Assembly: GCA_963681505.1 (NCBI GenBank)
Contig: OY811977.1
Location: 4,378,352 to 4,442,351 of the forward strand
DNA: 64,000 nucleotides
Source: Eunapius fragilis
Lineage: Eukaryota > Porifera > Demospongiae > Spongillida > Spongillidae
Reading direction: 5' to 3'
In this document: piece after piece, positions 53,957-64,000 of the stretch
Layout: every line of letters starts with the position of its first letter
Position numbering within the stretch: the first letter of the stretch is position 1
Notes under the pieces: model-generated
Databases searched by the model: none
What the model was told of the DNA's origin: nothing
Seen by the model: the letters and a program-made list of their open reading frames with translations, nothing else
Program-made: the position numbers and the translations under genes

Positions 53957-55305
53957 CTCAGCATCTTGAACGTCTTACAACTGTCTTTCAGCATCTACGT
54001 AAGGCTGGTCTTACACTTAAAAGTGCCACTTTGCACGGAAAGAGATTCGTTATTTGGGCCATATTGTGTCCAGTAAGGGAGTCCTAGCTGACCCAGATAA
54101 GTTAAAGGCCATAACATCATATCCTGGCCCACGTGATATCAAGGAGCTTAGGCAGTTTCTTGGATTGAGTAATTATTACCGTCGATTTATTGAACACTAC
54201 TCAGATATGACGGAACCCCTACACAAACGTACTCGGAAGTCTGGAGCTGGTTATCAGTGGACAGATGAATGTGATAATGCATTCAGAGTTTTGAAACAAA
54301 GACTGACAACTCCACCAATCCTGGCATATCCAAATTTCTCTTATCCATTTATACTGGCAACTGATGCTTCAGGAACCACCTTAGGAGAAATCCTAAGCCA
54401 GACAATCAATGGTAGCGAGCAAGTGATAGAATACTGGAGCCATCAGATGAATAAAGCAGAGAGAAGGTATTCAACAATTGAAAGAGAAGCATTGGCAGTA
54501 GTAGCAGCAGTTAAGGAATTTATCCCTACCTCTATGGCCGGTCATTCACATTGCTCACTGATCACAACCCACTGACATCACTGCAAGGGCTCAAAGATAC
54601 AGGAGGAATACTGACTAGGTGGCTCCTCTACCTTCAACAATTCGACATGAAGGTGTTGTACAGGCCAGGGAGGTGCAATGGGAATGCTGATACAATGTCA
54701 CGAAGACCCGATGACAGTGCAGACCAGGTTGCTGTAGTACATGAAATAACCTGTCTAAGTAACACATATGCTGCGACAAGAACAAGCGAATGATGTTTAC
54801 ATTTCAGAAATTATGCAGAAGCTTCAGACATATGGGAGCAATCGTAAACAAGGAGAATACCTGCGAATTCATAAGACCTTGGAGAAGGTTAAGGAACACT
54901 TCTTTTGGCAAGGATGTGAACAAGTTGTCTGAAATATTGTCCAACAATGTGAGTGGTGTCAAAAAAAACTAACCCAGTTCCAACTCAGCATGCTCCCATT
55001 GGCACTATTGAAAGCAATCATCCATTTGAGAAGCTCTCGTGGGACATTATGGGTCCATTGCCAGCTGCAGCATGTGGATGCAGGTATGTCCTGGTGGTGA
55101 CAGATCTGTTTACCAAATGGGTTGAGGCACTCCCATTGAAGTTCACAGACAGTGTCACACTAGCGAGGGTACTGGTTGATAAAGTTATTGTAGCTACGGT
55201 GTGCCACATTATCTGCATAGTGATCAAGAGGCTAACTTTGTGAGTGCAGTTATACAGTCCCTCTATTCAAGGCTAGGGATAAAACGGACACAGACTACCC
55301 CTTAG
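53957..55305 (+). pseudogene. Ty3/Gypsy pol fragment, copy 2
   Basis: It begins with the RT connection (GHIVSSKGVLADPDKLKAI at 54054), then RQFLGLSNYYRRFIEHYSD, RNase H (ATDASGTTLGEILSQ, IEREALAVVAAVKEF, LLTDHNPLTSL), a shortened zinc-binding region (bases corresponding to 727-855 of copy 1 are missing near 54862) and the integrase start (LSWDIMGPLP, RYVLVVTDLFTKWVEALPLK). It ends at the same point as copy 1 (KRTQTTP). Frames are broken near 54525, 54770 and 54890. Its lesions differ from those of copy 1, so decay continued after duplication. Confidence 0.93.
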
Positions 55306-55621
55306 CTTCAACAATGCCCAAACACAATTTGCCTCTTTACTTGCTCGCTGCCTTTCCTTAACTGTTTGATGTTTGCTTCTTAAAAGAACCATTTTCACAT
55401 ACCCGTCTTCAGCCATAATATCAAAACTTTAATTACTATTATGAAATCGCAACAATACCGTCCCAATTTACTTGAAAATTGCGTGTTTTTGTAAGCCTCA
55501 GTGTTTGCAGATGGTAAAATCAACAGTTACATTGTAAATGTGGGTTCTATCCCTCAGTATAAAAATCGATTTACTGTCACATACAACGTGCACTGTGCAA
55601 ACGGCATGCAAAAACACTTTT

Positions 55622-55785
55622 CAGCATGCCTTGGGATCAATGCTACATCTTCATAACACACTTAGCATGCCTTGGGATCAATGCTTCATGTTCACAACAC
55701 ACATAGCGTGAATTGGGATCAATGCTACATGTTCACAGCACACTTAGCATGCCTTGGGATCAATCATATTCACAGCACACTTAAG
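55622..55785. repeat. 48-bp tandem repeat, 4 copies
   Basis: The same unit as at 1670-1795 (TTGGGATCAATGCTACATG type). The last unit carries a small deletion. Confidence 0.8.
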
Positions 55786-55787
55786 CC

Positions 55788-56295
55788 TTACAATTTCATT
55801 GTAATTGAAGATCTAAGAGCAGGCTGTGTTCTGGACTTAGCCATTTTGTCACTCTCACCATTGCTGATGGCCACAAGGCCACCCACCACATCCCCAGAAC
55901 TGGGGTCTATGTAGTCGTCAACACACTTAAGCATGGATAGGCATGGGATAATGTAGTTCTTCACCATAACCATTTGCCAGTGGGACTCTATCATTGAGTT
56001 TGCCCACTAGGGCAAGGGAATCGAAGAGGTTCACAGCCAAGGGTTCGAAGTGCTTTTCACCTTTCCCTCGTGGTACTTGATTCCTATAGTTCTCGTGCAG
56101 AATATTAGGCTGCATTTCCAAACAACCTGACTCTCCAAAGACACCTATTATCTCAATAGCCAATCGGCCACTTGCACAGTTGGTTCTCACCCGCCCCCTG
56201 ATATGACCTTTCCCACCCCAGTTTTGTTTGAGGCTAGAACTGAGTGGAGGTTGAAACCATCTGCATTCAACATCACTTGCATTAAGCTTACTCAT
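55788..56295 (-). other. Unassigned reverse-strand frame, copy 2
   Basis: A 122-residue frame (56295-55927, starting MSKLNASDVECRWFQPP and ending HYPMPIHA) overlaps a 68-residue frame ending at 55788. The first frame carries GGKGHIRGRVRTNCASGRLA and FEPLAVNLFDSLALVGKLND. It is longer and less damaged than in copy 1. No family was recognised. Confidence 0.35.
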
Positions 56296-56492
56296 AGATA
56301 TCTAAATCAACGATTTTGGGTCACCAAGTACAACTTGTTTCTGGAGTTGGCAACAAACTTACAAACATACGTCAGTGTCAATATTAAAATGATGCCAAAT
56401 GTACAGGGTTGGGCTGGATTTGTCTTCCCTTAGCAATTCAGATGTATTGATTATAATTGGCAGAAGGAAGCTGTCAACACATCTGTACCCTT

Positions 56493-59400
56493 CAGGGGTG
56501 GATACAGGATTTAGAGTTAGGGGGGGGGGGCGTATTTTTATGGTCCTGGGGAAAGGTGCGTGATACTTCAAAATGCAAATAAATGCACGTACAAATATCA
56601 GGAATGCTCAGGAGAAACTAACATAAAGGATTAAATAACAACATCCTTCTAGGATGCCGTCTAGAAAAAATTTCTATTATTTTATCTAAATCTAGTTCTA
56701 TGTCCTTGTGCACATACACTAACACCAATGCATTGAATCGGTCTTCGCCATGGAACTTCTAAATATATTTTTCACAAATTTAAGGCCAAATGTGCCCTCT
56801 CAACACCAGCAGAAGTCACAGAAGTTAGCAGAAGATGTATTATTTTCACAATGTTAGGAAACATCATATTACATACTTTGTTGTTAGCAATAATTCCAGA
56901 AAGGGTATCAGGTATGTCAGATTTTGTATTTTTCCACATGGTTATCCATAGAGATAATTCCTGATGAAATGTATCTGGGGAAGGCATATCAGCTCTGTAG
57001 CAACGTAAAAGTTCATCAGAGTTGACAGTATATTTCACTGCATATGATGAGATTAGACAAAGTCCTCGAACTGCTTGCTTTGTAAGATCTCCAAAGCGCA
57101 TGTTGAATTGTTGAATGAGAGAATCTAGGTATGGAATATAAATGGCCAGCCTAAAATATTCTTTGGGGGTTTCTGCAGGAATATTACTACGCTGCGCTTG
57201 CCTTCCACAACATCTTGGAACTTCAAGGCTAGCACCATTTCCAATCACGTTAACCATAGCAATCATTTATCGAACACTACATTGTACTCTTGCTCATTTT
57301 GCTGAGCATGTATCAACACTGATGTTATATTTGTTACCATTTCATAGCCTTGAACAATATCCAGTGCTGCCCCTTGAAGTTTGCAGCTCAAACCCTTGGT
57401 ATAACCAAAGAAGTGCAGACAGTCTGGAAGCATGCAATAAATGTAGAGTCAATTATTCATTTCATCAGACCATATGCCTCTCCTACTGTTTTTGTATCCC
57501 ACCCTTGTTCGGTACAACCAATTGCATCAAGGCATGTCAATAATGGCTCATACATGATGTCAAAGTCTTGAATGATGTTGTGCTTTTCCACCCACCTTGT
57601 CTCACAAAACATAGTGAATTATAACCTTGGACTCCTCACTTTGCTGCTGATTCACTACATTTACTGCAGATTCTAAACGTCTGCTCGTTTAGGAGTACTT
57701 AAAAAATATGCCTAATTGCTTCAACGAGTCTAACATTAAGTGCTCTTCCTTAACTTCACAACTTTTGCACAATGCCAGGTTTAGATCATGGTTTGAACAG
57801 TAATGATAATATGCCCGTGGAGATAGCTTGAGGAAATGACTAGCAAAACCTGCATGCTTCCCTGCCATATTCCCTGCACCATGAAGTGTTTGAGACCGGC
57901 ATAATTTAATGTCTAGCCCTGAATCTATCAAACACTTAACAGCACTTTGGCAAAGAGCTTCGCTAGTTGTGGCTTCACAAGGTATGAACTCCAGAAGTTT
58001 TTCACATGGTATGTGATCCTTCACATAGCGTATCACCAAACCCAGCTGTTCCCAATTACTGCTGTCTCTGACTTCATCGCACTTGATCCCATAATATGGG
58101 CCAATGGACTGCTGCTTAATGTCAGATATTATTTTAGTTTGAATATATTCTTTAACGCAAAGTAGTAGATCATTTTGAGTTGATTTGGATGTATTCGTTG
58201 CAATTTTGGCATAAGTATCTAAATGGCATTGAAGTACCTTGTCACCAGCATGAACTCGAAGATCTAAGAGTGCTTTAGTTTCCTTTATTAAAACTGCAAG
58301 AGGTGTCATCATCCCGGTGACCTCGTAAGGCTATCCCTTGCCTACCACAGTACACCACGCATTTCAGTATAGAACGCAAAACCTCACGATTACGTTGAAT
58401 GATCCGTGCATTTTCTTCCGTGATGCTTAGGTCAATTCTGCGAACAGTAGTTTCATAAGTATCTACAAAAGCTTGCAATTTCGCTGCGGAATTAATGACA
58501 CTCACAAACTGCATGAGTTTTGAGGTCCTGCATTGCGTCTTTCCAGTTCCTATAGGGTTTTGAAATCAAATAACTTGAACGGCGATGTGAATGATCTGGG
58601 AAAAGAACACAGGCCACACAGTACAATCCATCATCAATTCTGGAGTAAGGGATGAAATCAAATGTCTGGAACCACTGCCTGTTGCAGAACCTCGGAAAAA
58701 AACCAGTGCTCGATCTTTTGTCTTTGTACTGTTTTGGTGGGAATTGAAACGATTGTTCAGGTACTCTGGTCTGAATGAGGCTATACTTGATTTCATCAAC
58801 ACGACAATTTTGAATGTAGTCCCCTATGTCGAGATTGGAAGCATTTTTCGCATTGGACTGGAGGTGATCATCAATCTGCCAGACACAGAAACATAATCGC
58901 TTAAGCTTATTATAAATGCACTGTACTGCAAATATCTTAGTTTGCTACTTCACTTATTGTCATTTATATGCATCAAAAAAATTCTTACATCATCAGATGC
59001 AATGCCAATACTGCTTGTCACTTGGTCAACCTCTACCGGCACTGTGACATCGTCATTGCAAAGGCTTGGTTCCATCGAAATAAGTGAGTCTGACAGACGA
59101 TCAGAAGCGCCTGTACACCCCATGGAATGACAATCAGCAGCATCATTTGGCAACTCGACTGCTTCTTTTGCTATATAGCCAAAGAGTCATAGTCAGGTAA
59201 TATTATCTGTTTCTAAATCCTGGAAGTGCTTAATGTATCAACAGTCGTACCTTTTTTAGACAGTGAACAAGCGTCAAAGATTGTTAGCTGTTGTTTAGAC
59301 AACACTCCATCTGAGTCACGGGCACCAGAAAATGAGAACACTATTTGCACGAGTCCAGATACTTGCTTTATTTTTATCCCATTGATTGCCAAAGGCATAT

Positions 59401-59610
59401 TTATATGCCGTATACTAAGGTTTCAGATGCATTGCACATAATGAAGGTAAAAGTAGCATTATATCACCTATTAAAAACTGCAGCAAGGGTTAGGCAGCCA
59501 AGCGTGCAGCACTCATGTGTAGATAGAAATTTAATAATTAGTTGTCTCACTGGGGGGGGGGGGGCATACGCCGCTTCTGCCCCCCCCCCCCCCCCCCGTA
59601 TCTGCCCCTG
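56493..59610 (-). mobile_element. hAT element B (3.1 kb) with 5-bp target duplication
   Basis: CCCTT precedes (56488-56492) and follows (59611-59615) the element. The uninterrupted site is visible in copy 1 at 2468-2482 (CTGTACCCTTGACCAGCC). The ends are CAGGGGTGGATACAGG and, in reverse, CAGGGGCAGATACGG. G and C tracts lie just inside both ends (56521-56531, 59552-59564, 59580-59597). The reverse-strand transposase is described separately. Confidence 0.95.
56772..59153 (-). pseudogene. hAT B transposase (TTF zinc finger, DUF4371), disrupted
   Basis: From the N-terminus: an acidic, low-complexity start (about 59153-58950); a TTF-type zinc-finger region near 58740-58560 (RQWFQTFDFIPYSRIDDGLY, CVACVLFPDHSHRR) split by frame changes; LRSILKCVVYCGRQGIALRG at about 58340; DUF4371 at 57689-58312 (YYGIKCDEVRDSSNWEQLGL, CRSQTLHGAGNMAGKHAGF, YHYCSNHDLNLALCKSCEV). 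The hAT dimerisation end is at 56772-57266 (FRLAIYIPYLDSLIQQFNMR and LLTSVTSAGVERAHLAL, a weakened ERSFS motif). Frameshifts near 58310, 57690 and 57270-57600 disable it. It differs from hAT A in sequence but not in design. Confidence 0.88.
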
Positions 59611-59764
59611 CCCTTGACCAGCCAAACTGCAGTCAACTAGCCCTGCACAAGGAGCAAGATCACCCGTGGCCTTCACAGCAAGTTGTACTGTATCTATACC
59701 TTGACCACCTCCATTAGTCGAATCATTTGGTGTTTGAACATTATTTGTGTGTGCGTGTGTGTAA

Positions 59765-60045
59765 TAATAATAATATCACAGCAGATCACTCAACTGGCAG
59801 AGAAGAGGAAGCACCAGGATAATAACCCCAAGTGTCATACTCCCGGATGGAACAGCATCCCTCTTGCAGTGGGTAGTTATGCCTTTATGGGAACTGGAGT
59901 CTAGCTCTTGAAGCCGGGCAGGCTTTCTCCCATGTAGCATCATGCCTGTTCTTTCAACTGGGCTCTCAGAAGTCAAAAACCTTGCTAGACCTCTATAGGA
60001 GGCTAAATGTAGCACTGGTGCAGTGCAATGCAAGAGCTCTACTGT
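59765..60045 (+). pseudogene. Non-LTR C-terminal fragment, copy 2
   Basis: Equivalent to 2630-2905: AEKRKHQDNNPKCHTPGWN, IPLAVGSYAFMG and the later RLNVALVQCNARALL. Stops are in the same places, so the fragment was already dead before the block was duplicated. Confidence 0.75.
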
Positions 60046-60117
60046 GTAGATACATTTGGACAGTTTGATTTATATGTGTAGTGTCATTAGTTTTAATTTT
60101 TATGTGCATAATATGCA

Positions 60118-60381
60118 CATTATATATGGAACAGTGTCCAGCAAAATCACCCTTAGGATACCTTATCAAACTTTCCAGGACCAGGAAAAGAAAAGTAACA
60201 CTCGCATTGAAATATATGGCCAATTATAAATTCAGTGCCTAATAACTTCATGATGGATAGTCCAATTTAGAATGCGTAAGGACCATTTGATAGAAGCTCT
60301 TTGGCGTTCACGGAAAATGAAAAAATTTGAAAACGTGAAAAACTAACCAGAAGGGTGATTTTGCTGGACACTGTCCCATAT
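60118..60381. mobile_element. MITE copy 2 (GGAACAGTGTCCAGC ends)
   Basis: Equivalent to 2978-3238. Left GGAACAGTGTCCAGCAAAAT, right ATTTTGCTGGACACTGTCCC. Confidence 0.8.
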
Positions 60382-60525
60382 AATAATGCATGTATTCATA
60401 TATTTTTAGTGGAGATGGACAGTTCTTTCCCATCTTATAAAAAAATTGTCCAAGCACCACTATGGGACTTATATTTATGCATTTAACATGTACACAATAT
60501 GACATAAACATACACAGCAAAGTTA

Positions 60526-60780
60526 AACACATACTCTAGATAGAATGACCCTGGAGTTAGCTCTGATCAGGGTCCAGTTCAATCTACCATAGATCTGGTT
60601 TGTTGTGATGGACTTAATCTGCCCCAGTGTAGTGTATAGTCTACCAGCAAGTCTAGAGTTAAACACATACTCTAGATAGAATGGCCCTGGAGTTGGCTCT
60701 GATCAGGGTCAAGTTCAATCTACCATAGATGTGATAGACTTAGGCTGCCCCAGTCAAGTGGCTAGTTAACCAGCAAGTTG
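60526..60780. repeat. Two tandem units of about 130 bp, copy 2
   Basis: Equivalent to 3399-3660. Each unit starts ACACATACTCTAGATAGAAT. Confidence 0.8.
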
Positions 60781-61144
60781 TAAGAAAATAATCATAGTTT
60801 GGCAATGCACCCTACGAACAAGTATGAGGACATTTTTTTCTTTGTAACCATGTACACGGTTTAGTTTCGAATCAAATAAACGCAAACTGTTGGTTTGTCA
60901 TCTTTGTATTTAACAATGACTAACACGCAAAACAATCCAATTCTCTCATTGCATTTTTACTGATTTACCTCGTAGTTAATTCAAATTGAATTTTTTTAAA
61001 TTAATTTGCATACACACATTTTCGTTCCACACACTAACTATGTACTACCTACTAGGCACCTACAATTTTTTCCCTCAGTAATAACAAGCTTGAATGTACA
61101 TACATTTCAGTCAGCCAATTTTCCATGTACACATGTTTCCATAT

Positions 61145-61408
61145 TCACATTCCAATCTTTTGTAAAACAGCCACCAGAGTTGACCAAGCCACGGGCTTCA
61201 AACCTTTTCCTTCAAGCCATCGGTGTATTATCTCCTTATTGATTTGTTCTGCATCCAATTTGTATTCATTCTCTAATGCTTTCGCAATTGCTGCAGTCGT
61301 ATCATCCAGTAAAAATATGCAAAAATCAAAATACTTCATTCCAATCTGTACAGCAATATTCAGTTTTTCAGTTGAGAAGCATAGAAGCATTTGCATGGTA
61401 GGTTTTTC
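61145..61408 (-). CDS. Death-domain terminal exon
   Basis: Last exon of a reverse-strand gene: acceptor CCTTGCCAG at 61409, stop at 61145-61147. It enters in phase 1, reading KPTMQMLLCFSTEKLNIAVQ and then a death-fold: YFDFCIFLLDDTTAAIAKAL, EYKLDAEQINKEIIHRWLEG and LKPVAWSTLVAVLQKIGM. The W.TL...L..I ending and the I.RWL..KG pattern are typical of death domains, which recruit partners by homotypic binding in immune and cell-death signalling. The upstream 46-bp exon ends in phase 1, which fits. A truncated duplicate is at 3906-4140. Confidence 0.75.
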   Translation of the reverse strand, partial: EKPTMQMLLCFSTEKLNIAVQIGMKYFDFCIFLLDDTTAAIAKALENEYKLDAEQINKEIIHRWLEGKGLKPVAWSTLVAVLQKIGM

Positions 61409-61574
61409 TGGCAAGGAACGAATTTTGTAAGCATCAGTCAAGTGCATGGTTTAAAAAGACACCCTGCTGGATTGGCAGTTGTACTGACTTACTGACCCAC
61501 AATCACTGATTATATAGTTGAATACACAACATGCACATGCACAGTTGACCAAGCCACCATTCATGTAGACTGAC

Positions 61575-61620
61575 CTTCTATCCGTGGCACTCTTTGGGTT
61601 ATCAGCCGTGAGAGTAGTAG
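61575..61620 (-). CDS. Linker exon (46 bp) of the ankyrin/death-domain gene
   Basis: Acceptor TTTTCCATATAG and donor GAAG|GTCAGT. Entering in phase 0 from the ankyrin exon it reads LLLSRLITQRVPRIE and leaves in phase 1, as the death-domain exon needs. There is no domain; it is probably a linker. Confidence 0.55.
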
Positions 61621-62242
61621 CTATATGGAAAACATAGGAGAGCATAATCACAGAAAGATATTTGATGCAGCTTGTTTTCTCATATATTCACATCCTGATC
61701 TACTTATTATTAATTATAAAGAGGTCATTGAATATATTTATTGATGTTTTGTGCAAATGGAAGCAAACAATAAGGTGGTTATGGTTTTTCAGTATAGTTG
61801 TTTCTTAACATCCCTCCAAAAGTGAGTGATTTTTTTAGTAAGCTTTTTCCAAGCTGTATTTACATTTTAATGATATAATCTAGTCATCACACAAAACTAA
61901 TAATGGTGACATTAGTGAACTCTGATTTATAATTACTGAATCCTATAGTGATTTAATAATATTAAAAGCCATACATTTTATTTTTAAAGTTATTATGGCT
62001 TATAGTCACATTAGATAATTAGAATGCTATTTGAATAATGCAATTAGGATTTCCCTAACTTAGACATTGTAATGCAGTCTCATTGCTAATCATATTTTTC
62101 AGAGATGATACTCATTTAAAGCCATTTGTCCTTTTATGAAGACCTGGTATAATATATACTGTATATTTTCACATCAAAGCAAATGTTGTGCAAACTTAAT
62201 CGTGGCCCCCAGCCTCCTAACATAGGTGAACATACAACTCAC

Positions 62243-62320
62243 CTTACTCTTACTATTTAGTTCTTCAACCACTGCTTTATGATGATTTTCTATTGCCATG
62301 TCCAGAGCTGTTTTTCCATT
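62243..62320 (-). CDS. Ankyrin-repeat exon (78 bp)
   Basis: Acceptor TTAACCTTCAG and donor GTAAG|GTGAGT. It reads NGKTALDMAIENHHKAVVEE followed by LNSKSK, matching the ankyrin consensus G.TALD.A...GH..VV..L. It starts and ends in phase 0. With the two exons that follow it forms the 3' end of an ankyrin plus death-domain gene. The 5' exons should lie to the right, at higher coordinates, and were not found within the window. Confidence 0.7.
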
Positions 62321-63444
62321 CTGAAGGTTAATTAATGAGAACCAGTTAACGAAAATATTTTCTGTGGGAAATTTGACATATAGAACATAATGGTAAGAAA
62401 GCAGAGTAGAATGGTTTTAAATAGCACATCTATAAACATTGCCTTGTCATGGGATTCTCTTTCTTCCACTGTTTGTTTTCTACTTTTTCTGTTGTTATTT
62501 CCCCTGCATTTGCAGCAATATGCCCTCAATTAATATATTCAAGAGTCTCATACAAAATCTTAGACCTTTGTAAACACGATGAAAGTGATGCCAAGAGTGC
62601 ATAATGTGTTTGGTGCTATGGTCCAATTACTATAGAAATCTATGGGTGCCTGAACAGAAGCCACTAGACTGACCCAAGGTTTAATGTATATGGTTATAAG
62701 GTAATGCTAAGGTCATAGATGTCAAGATGGAATGGAGTTGATATAGATGGTAAAATTGATGTAAATTTGTTGTATTTAAATAGTATACAATAATTCAGAC
62801 TCCATGTAATTAAACCAGTACCATAATAGTGGCAAATCAATGGAACATATAAACATAGTAACTGCAACGTTCAGAGGCGGTGCACCTCCTCGCTCAGCTG
62901 CAGGCTCTTCCGTAGTGAAGTAATACAACACAAATTACAATTACTTCTGAAACATGGCCTACCAAACATGCAGAAAGAAAGGCATGTAAGTGTTGGTATT
63001 ACAAGTAATGGTAGGCTCTCTGTCTTCAAGTAATAATAACATAAAACCTGCAAAACGGTGGGCGGTTAAAATATATGTGCCTGCAGATGCTAATCCCAAC
63101 AATAAGGAAGGGTTACATGTGTTTCAGCCCAACTGCGCAGTGGCTTTAACTCGACCACGCCTCTCCCCTAGGTGATACACCGTGCACTTTATCTCATGGC
63201 TCTGACGTACTCTTATAGGCATTAGCGATGCGAGCATACAGATGGCCATGCAATGAGTGTCACCCATTGAAGAGTTTGACCGGATCGACAGGCACATGAT
63301 TTCTACATTATACAGAGACGTCAACTTACGTAATTTATCCGTGAGACGGAAGTAGCCCCTGTCTGTTTTGAAAGCGTTCTGCTTGAAGAACTATCTCTTA
63401 GTATGTGTGTTATTAACTATCTCATAGCTTATGGGAGCAGAACT
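62321..63444. other. Probably intron or upstream part of the ankyrin gene
   Basis: AT-rich, no certain exon. A forward-strand stretch near 63080-63120 reads ADANPNNKEGLHVF, which recalls the start of an ankyrin repeat, but it is on the opposite strand and I do not call it. Confidence 0.35.
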
Positions 63445-63993
63445 CAGTGGCGGCGGAAGGGGGGGGGCTGGGGGGTCTCGAGCCCCCCCAATAATGACAT
63501 AGGGGGGGCTCAGCCCCTCCTAAACAATAACCGGTATATAGTACAATTGTTATTCCTTGCCCGCGAGATCGCTCGCGTATACCATTACCGTTCGCCTGTG
63601 CCCGCGCATTTATATAAGAAAAGTCACCGTAGGCGACCGCTCGATGGGGAAAAGGGGGGCCCCCTCTCAACTAATAATATTCATATAGCTAGTTTTCTTG
63701 AATCGTATGAGCGTAAATATAATTAGGGCATCGAAAGCTTCCACAATTCGCGCGGGAGGGCACATTCCCCCCCCCCCCCCCCCCCATGAGCGTGCTTGAC
63801 AATGTGAAGCGAAGGCTGTCCCGATTGTTAGCTGTATGCCAAATGCTAACAGTACAGATAGATGCAGTTGGGGAGTTCTTACTCCTCCCGCCCCCGGCGG
63901 ACAAAAGGAATACTGTGCTCTCTTTGAATTCATGAATTTAATTATCCCCGCTTTTAGAGCCCCCCCAATCTTATATACCTTCCGCCGCCGCTG
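63445..63993. mobile_element. Inverted-repeat element, 549 bp, with G/C tracts
   Basis: The left end CAGTGGCGGCGGAAGG and the right end CCTTCCGCCGCCGCTG are exact inverted repeats. AGCCCCCCCAAT lies inside both ends. ACT flanks both sides, a possible 3-bp target duplication. The interior includes a further C run at 63767-63785. It is non-autonomous, with no transposase. The ends look like those of hAT or CACTA relatives, and I cannot decide between them. Confidence 0.8.
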
Positions 63994-64000
63994 ACTGAAC

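Larger units (their letters stand above)
54129..61270. repeat. Second copy of the 1-4140 block
   Basis: Collinear with the opening 4.1 kb at high identity, apart from the 3118-bp hAT element B (56493-59610) and small indels. Shared order: Gypsy pol, 48-bp repeat, antisense frame, LINE tail, MITE, 130-bp pair, death-domain exon. The left limit of the duplication is outside the window, because copy 1 is cut by the window edge. Confidence 0.93.

Noticed and set aside
63080..63120. Possible ankyrin repeat (ADANPNNKEGLHVF)
   Set aside because: It lies on the opposite strand to the ankyrin/death-domain exons, and only one short part of the consensus matches.

Overview
The window looks like animal (metazoan) nuclear DNA: AT-rich, without operons or ribosome binding sites, with short GT-AG introns, microsatellites and a dense load of transposons. 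The mix of P-element/THAP, hAT, Mutator-like, Ngaro, Ty3/Gypsy and non-LTR elements, a divergent kinase-like open frame and an ankyrin plus death-domain gene fits an early-branching invertebrate such as a sponge. That assignment is an inference; no ribosomal or mitochondrial marker is present.

Layout. 1-4140 is a block seen again at 54129-61270: a broken Ty3/Gypsy pol (RNase H, integrase), a 48-bp tandem repeat, an unassigned antisense frame, a non-LTR retrotransposon tail, a palindromic MITE and a 3' piece of a death-domain exon. 4250-5400 is a second, reverse-strand non-LTR tail. 6438-7045 is an HNH-nuclease exon with an in-frame stop. 10.7-17.4 kb holds small inverted-repeat elements, an unassigned reverse-strand exon (13345-13811), a 163-bp satellite, a THAP-domain fragment between inverted repeats, and an unassigned repeat family.

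18.0-37.9 kb may be one large forward-strand gene: a start exon at 18026, then tiny exons that all sit between phase-1 introns, among them three tandem copies of an A+B exon pair. Its introns hold a palindromic MITE, a deleted Tc1/mariner, three large foldback elements sharing near-identical ends (23621-25806, 26800-28467, 29919-31319), a further inverted-repeat element with a satellite, and a complete Ngaro-type tyrosine-recombinase retrotransposon on the reverse strand (31995-37086) with classic split direct repeats.

38.5-45 kb carries a 45-bp minisatellite, a reverse-strand Mutator-like relic and a 507-residue forward frame with a divergent kinase core. 47-53.5 kb is a decayed P-element transposase gene on the forward strand, split by a 3.4-kb hAT element with a 5-bp target duplication. 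54-61.3 kb is the second copy of the opening block, itself split by another hAT element with a 5-bp duplication. 61.1-62.3 kb holds the last three exons of an ankyrin/death-domain gene on the reverse strand, the probable source of the truncated exon near 4.0 kb. The window ends in a 549-bp inverted-repeat element.

Most open frames are transposon relics. The best host-gene candidates are the repeated-exon gene, the kinase-like frame, the ankyrin/death-domain exons and the HNH exon.
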